Shown here: one piece after another, positions 63,942 to 64,000 of the stretch
Numbering within the stretch: the first letter of the stretch is position 1
Layout of the letters: every line of letters begins with the position of its first letter
Source of the DNA: Aquimonas sp041395245
GTDB lineage: Bacteria; Pseudomonadota; Gammaproteobacteria; Xanthomonadales; Xanthomonadaceae
Assembly (NCBI GenBank): GCA_041395245.1
Contig: JAWLAY010000007.1
Span: 1 to 64,000, forward strand
Reading direction: 5' to 3'
Length of the DNA: 64,000 nt
Translations under genes and position numbers: made by a program
The notes under the pieces: model-generated
The model's input: the letters and a program-made list of their open reading frames with translations, nothing else
What the model was told of the DNA's origin: nothing
Databases searched by the model: none

Positions 63942-64000
63942 TCAGTCGGCAACCAGATCGAAGGTGAACGGGCCAGCGATGCGTTGGCCCTGACGATCGG
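63942..64000 (-). CDS. 3' end of a gene running in from the right edge
   Basis: Only 19 codons and a stop are visible: DRQGQRIAGPFTFDLVAD then TGA. It is in the same direction as the CHAT gene and 9 bases ahead of it, so the two are probably in one operon. Identity cannot be told from this stub. Confidence 0.55.
   Translation of the reverse strand, partial: DRQGQRIAGPFTFDLVAD

Overview
The window is GC-rich, gene-dense chromosomal DNA. Gene content (gammaproteobacterial-type DnaE, TrmL, HiPIP, AhpD-like and DUF2200 proteins, an OpgB-like phosphoglycerol transferase, LytTR sensors, many short REP-type hairpins) and secreted proteins ending in GFE suggest a gammaproteobacterium of the Xanthomonadales/Lysobacterales. 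That placement is inference from family resemblance only. I see no tRNA, rRNA or CRISPR array.

Left part (1-16.6 kb). A truncated HiPIP gene is followed by a seven-gene, tightly overlapping minus-strand operon: BPSS1780-like membrane protein, RDD, SpoIIM, DUF4129, DUF4350, MoxR ATPase and DUF58. This is a MoxR/DUF58 membrane system of unknown purpose. Next come a repeat-rich gap, an exported protein coupled to a VapBC pair, and dnaE on the plus strand. Small genes follow (exported peptide, VOC, GNAT, DUF2200), interspersed with repeats.

Middle (16.6-33.5 kb). This stretch holds a membrane-anchored LytTR regulator, a TAP-like hydrolase, a large secreted propeller-like protein, a zinc-ribbon membrane protein behind a near-consensus CRP/Clp-type site, an AhpD-like protein, a GH13 glucosidase, an ABC-2 exporter, a tandem pair of small exported paralogues, a hydrolase with a LytS/LytR-type two-component system, an S41 peptidase and a divergent Lrp-family regulator.

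Scarred region (33.6-43.5 kb). A complete IS91-family (HUH, rolling-circle) transposase gene sits among broken gene ends: an SDR cut near residue 185, the 3' end of a secreted domain-repeat protein, an McrC fragment, the C-terminal third of RadA and a methyltransferase tail. Two amino-acid symporters follow, the first lacking its C-terminal helices. Then comes a Bat remnant: a batD broken in two poly-C tracts, and a BatB/C tail cut off by a second, diverged IS91 fragment.

Right part (43.5-64 kb). A ChaN-like protein, an RND pump with its lipoprotein adaptor, and a three-gene surface-decoration set (OpgB-like transferase, MBOAT acyltransferase, SGNH/AlgX-like protein) are followed by trmL, an exported protein and an FG-GAP protein with one in-frame stop. 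Last is a LuxR-type response regulator with its 7TM-type histidine kinase, then a TPR-CHAT protease-like protein. Two 161-bp copies of a non-coding palindromic element with CTAG flanks bracket the kinase. One has replaced the kinase's C-terminus and separated it from its regulator; the other abuts the stop codon of the CHAT gene.
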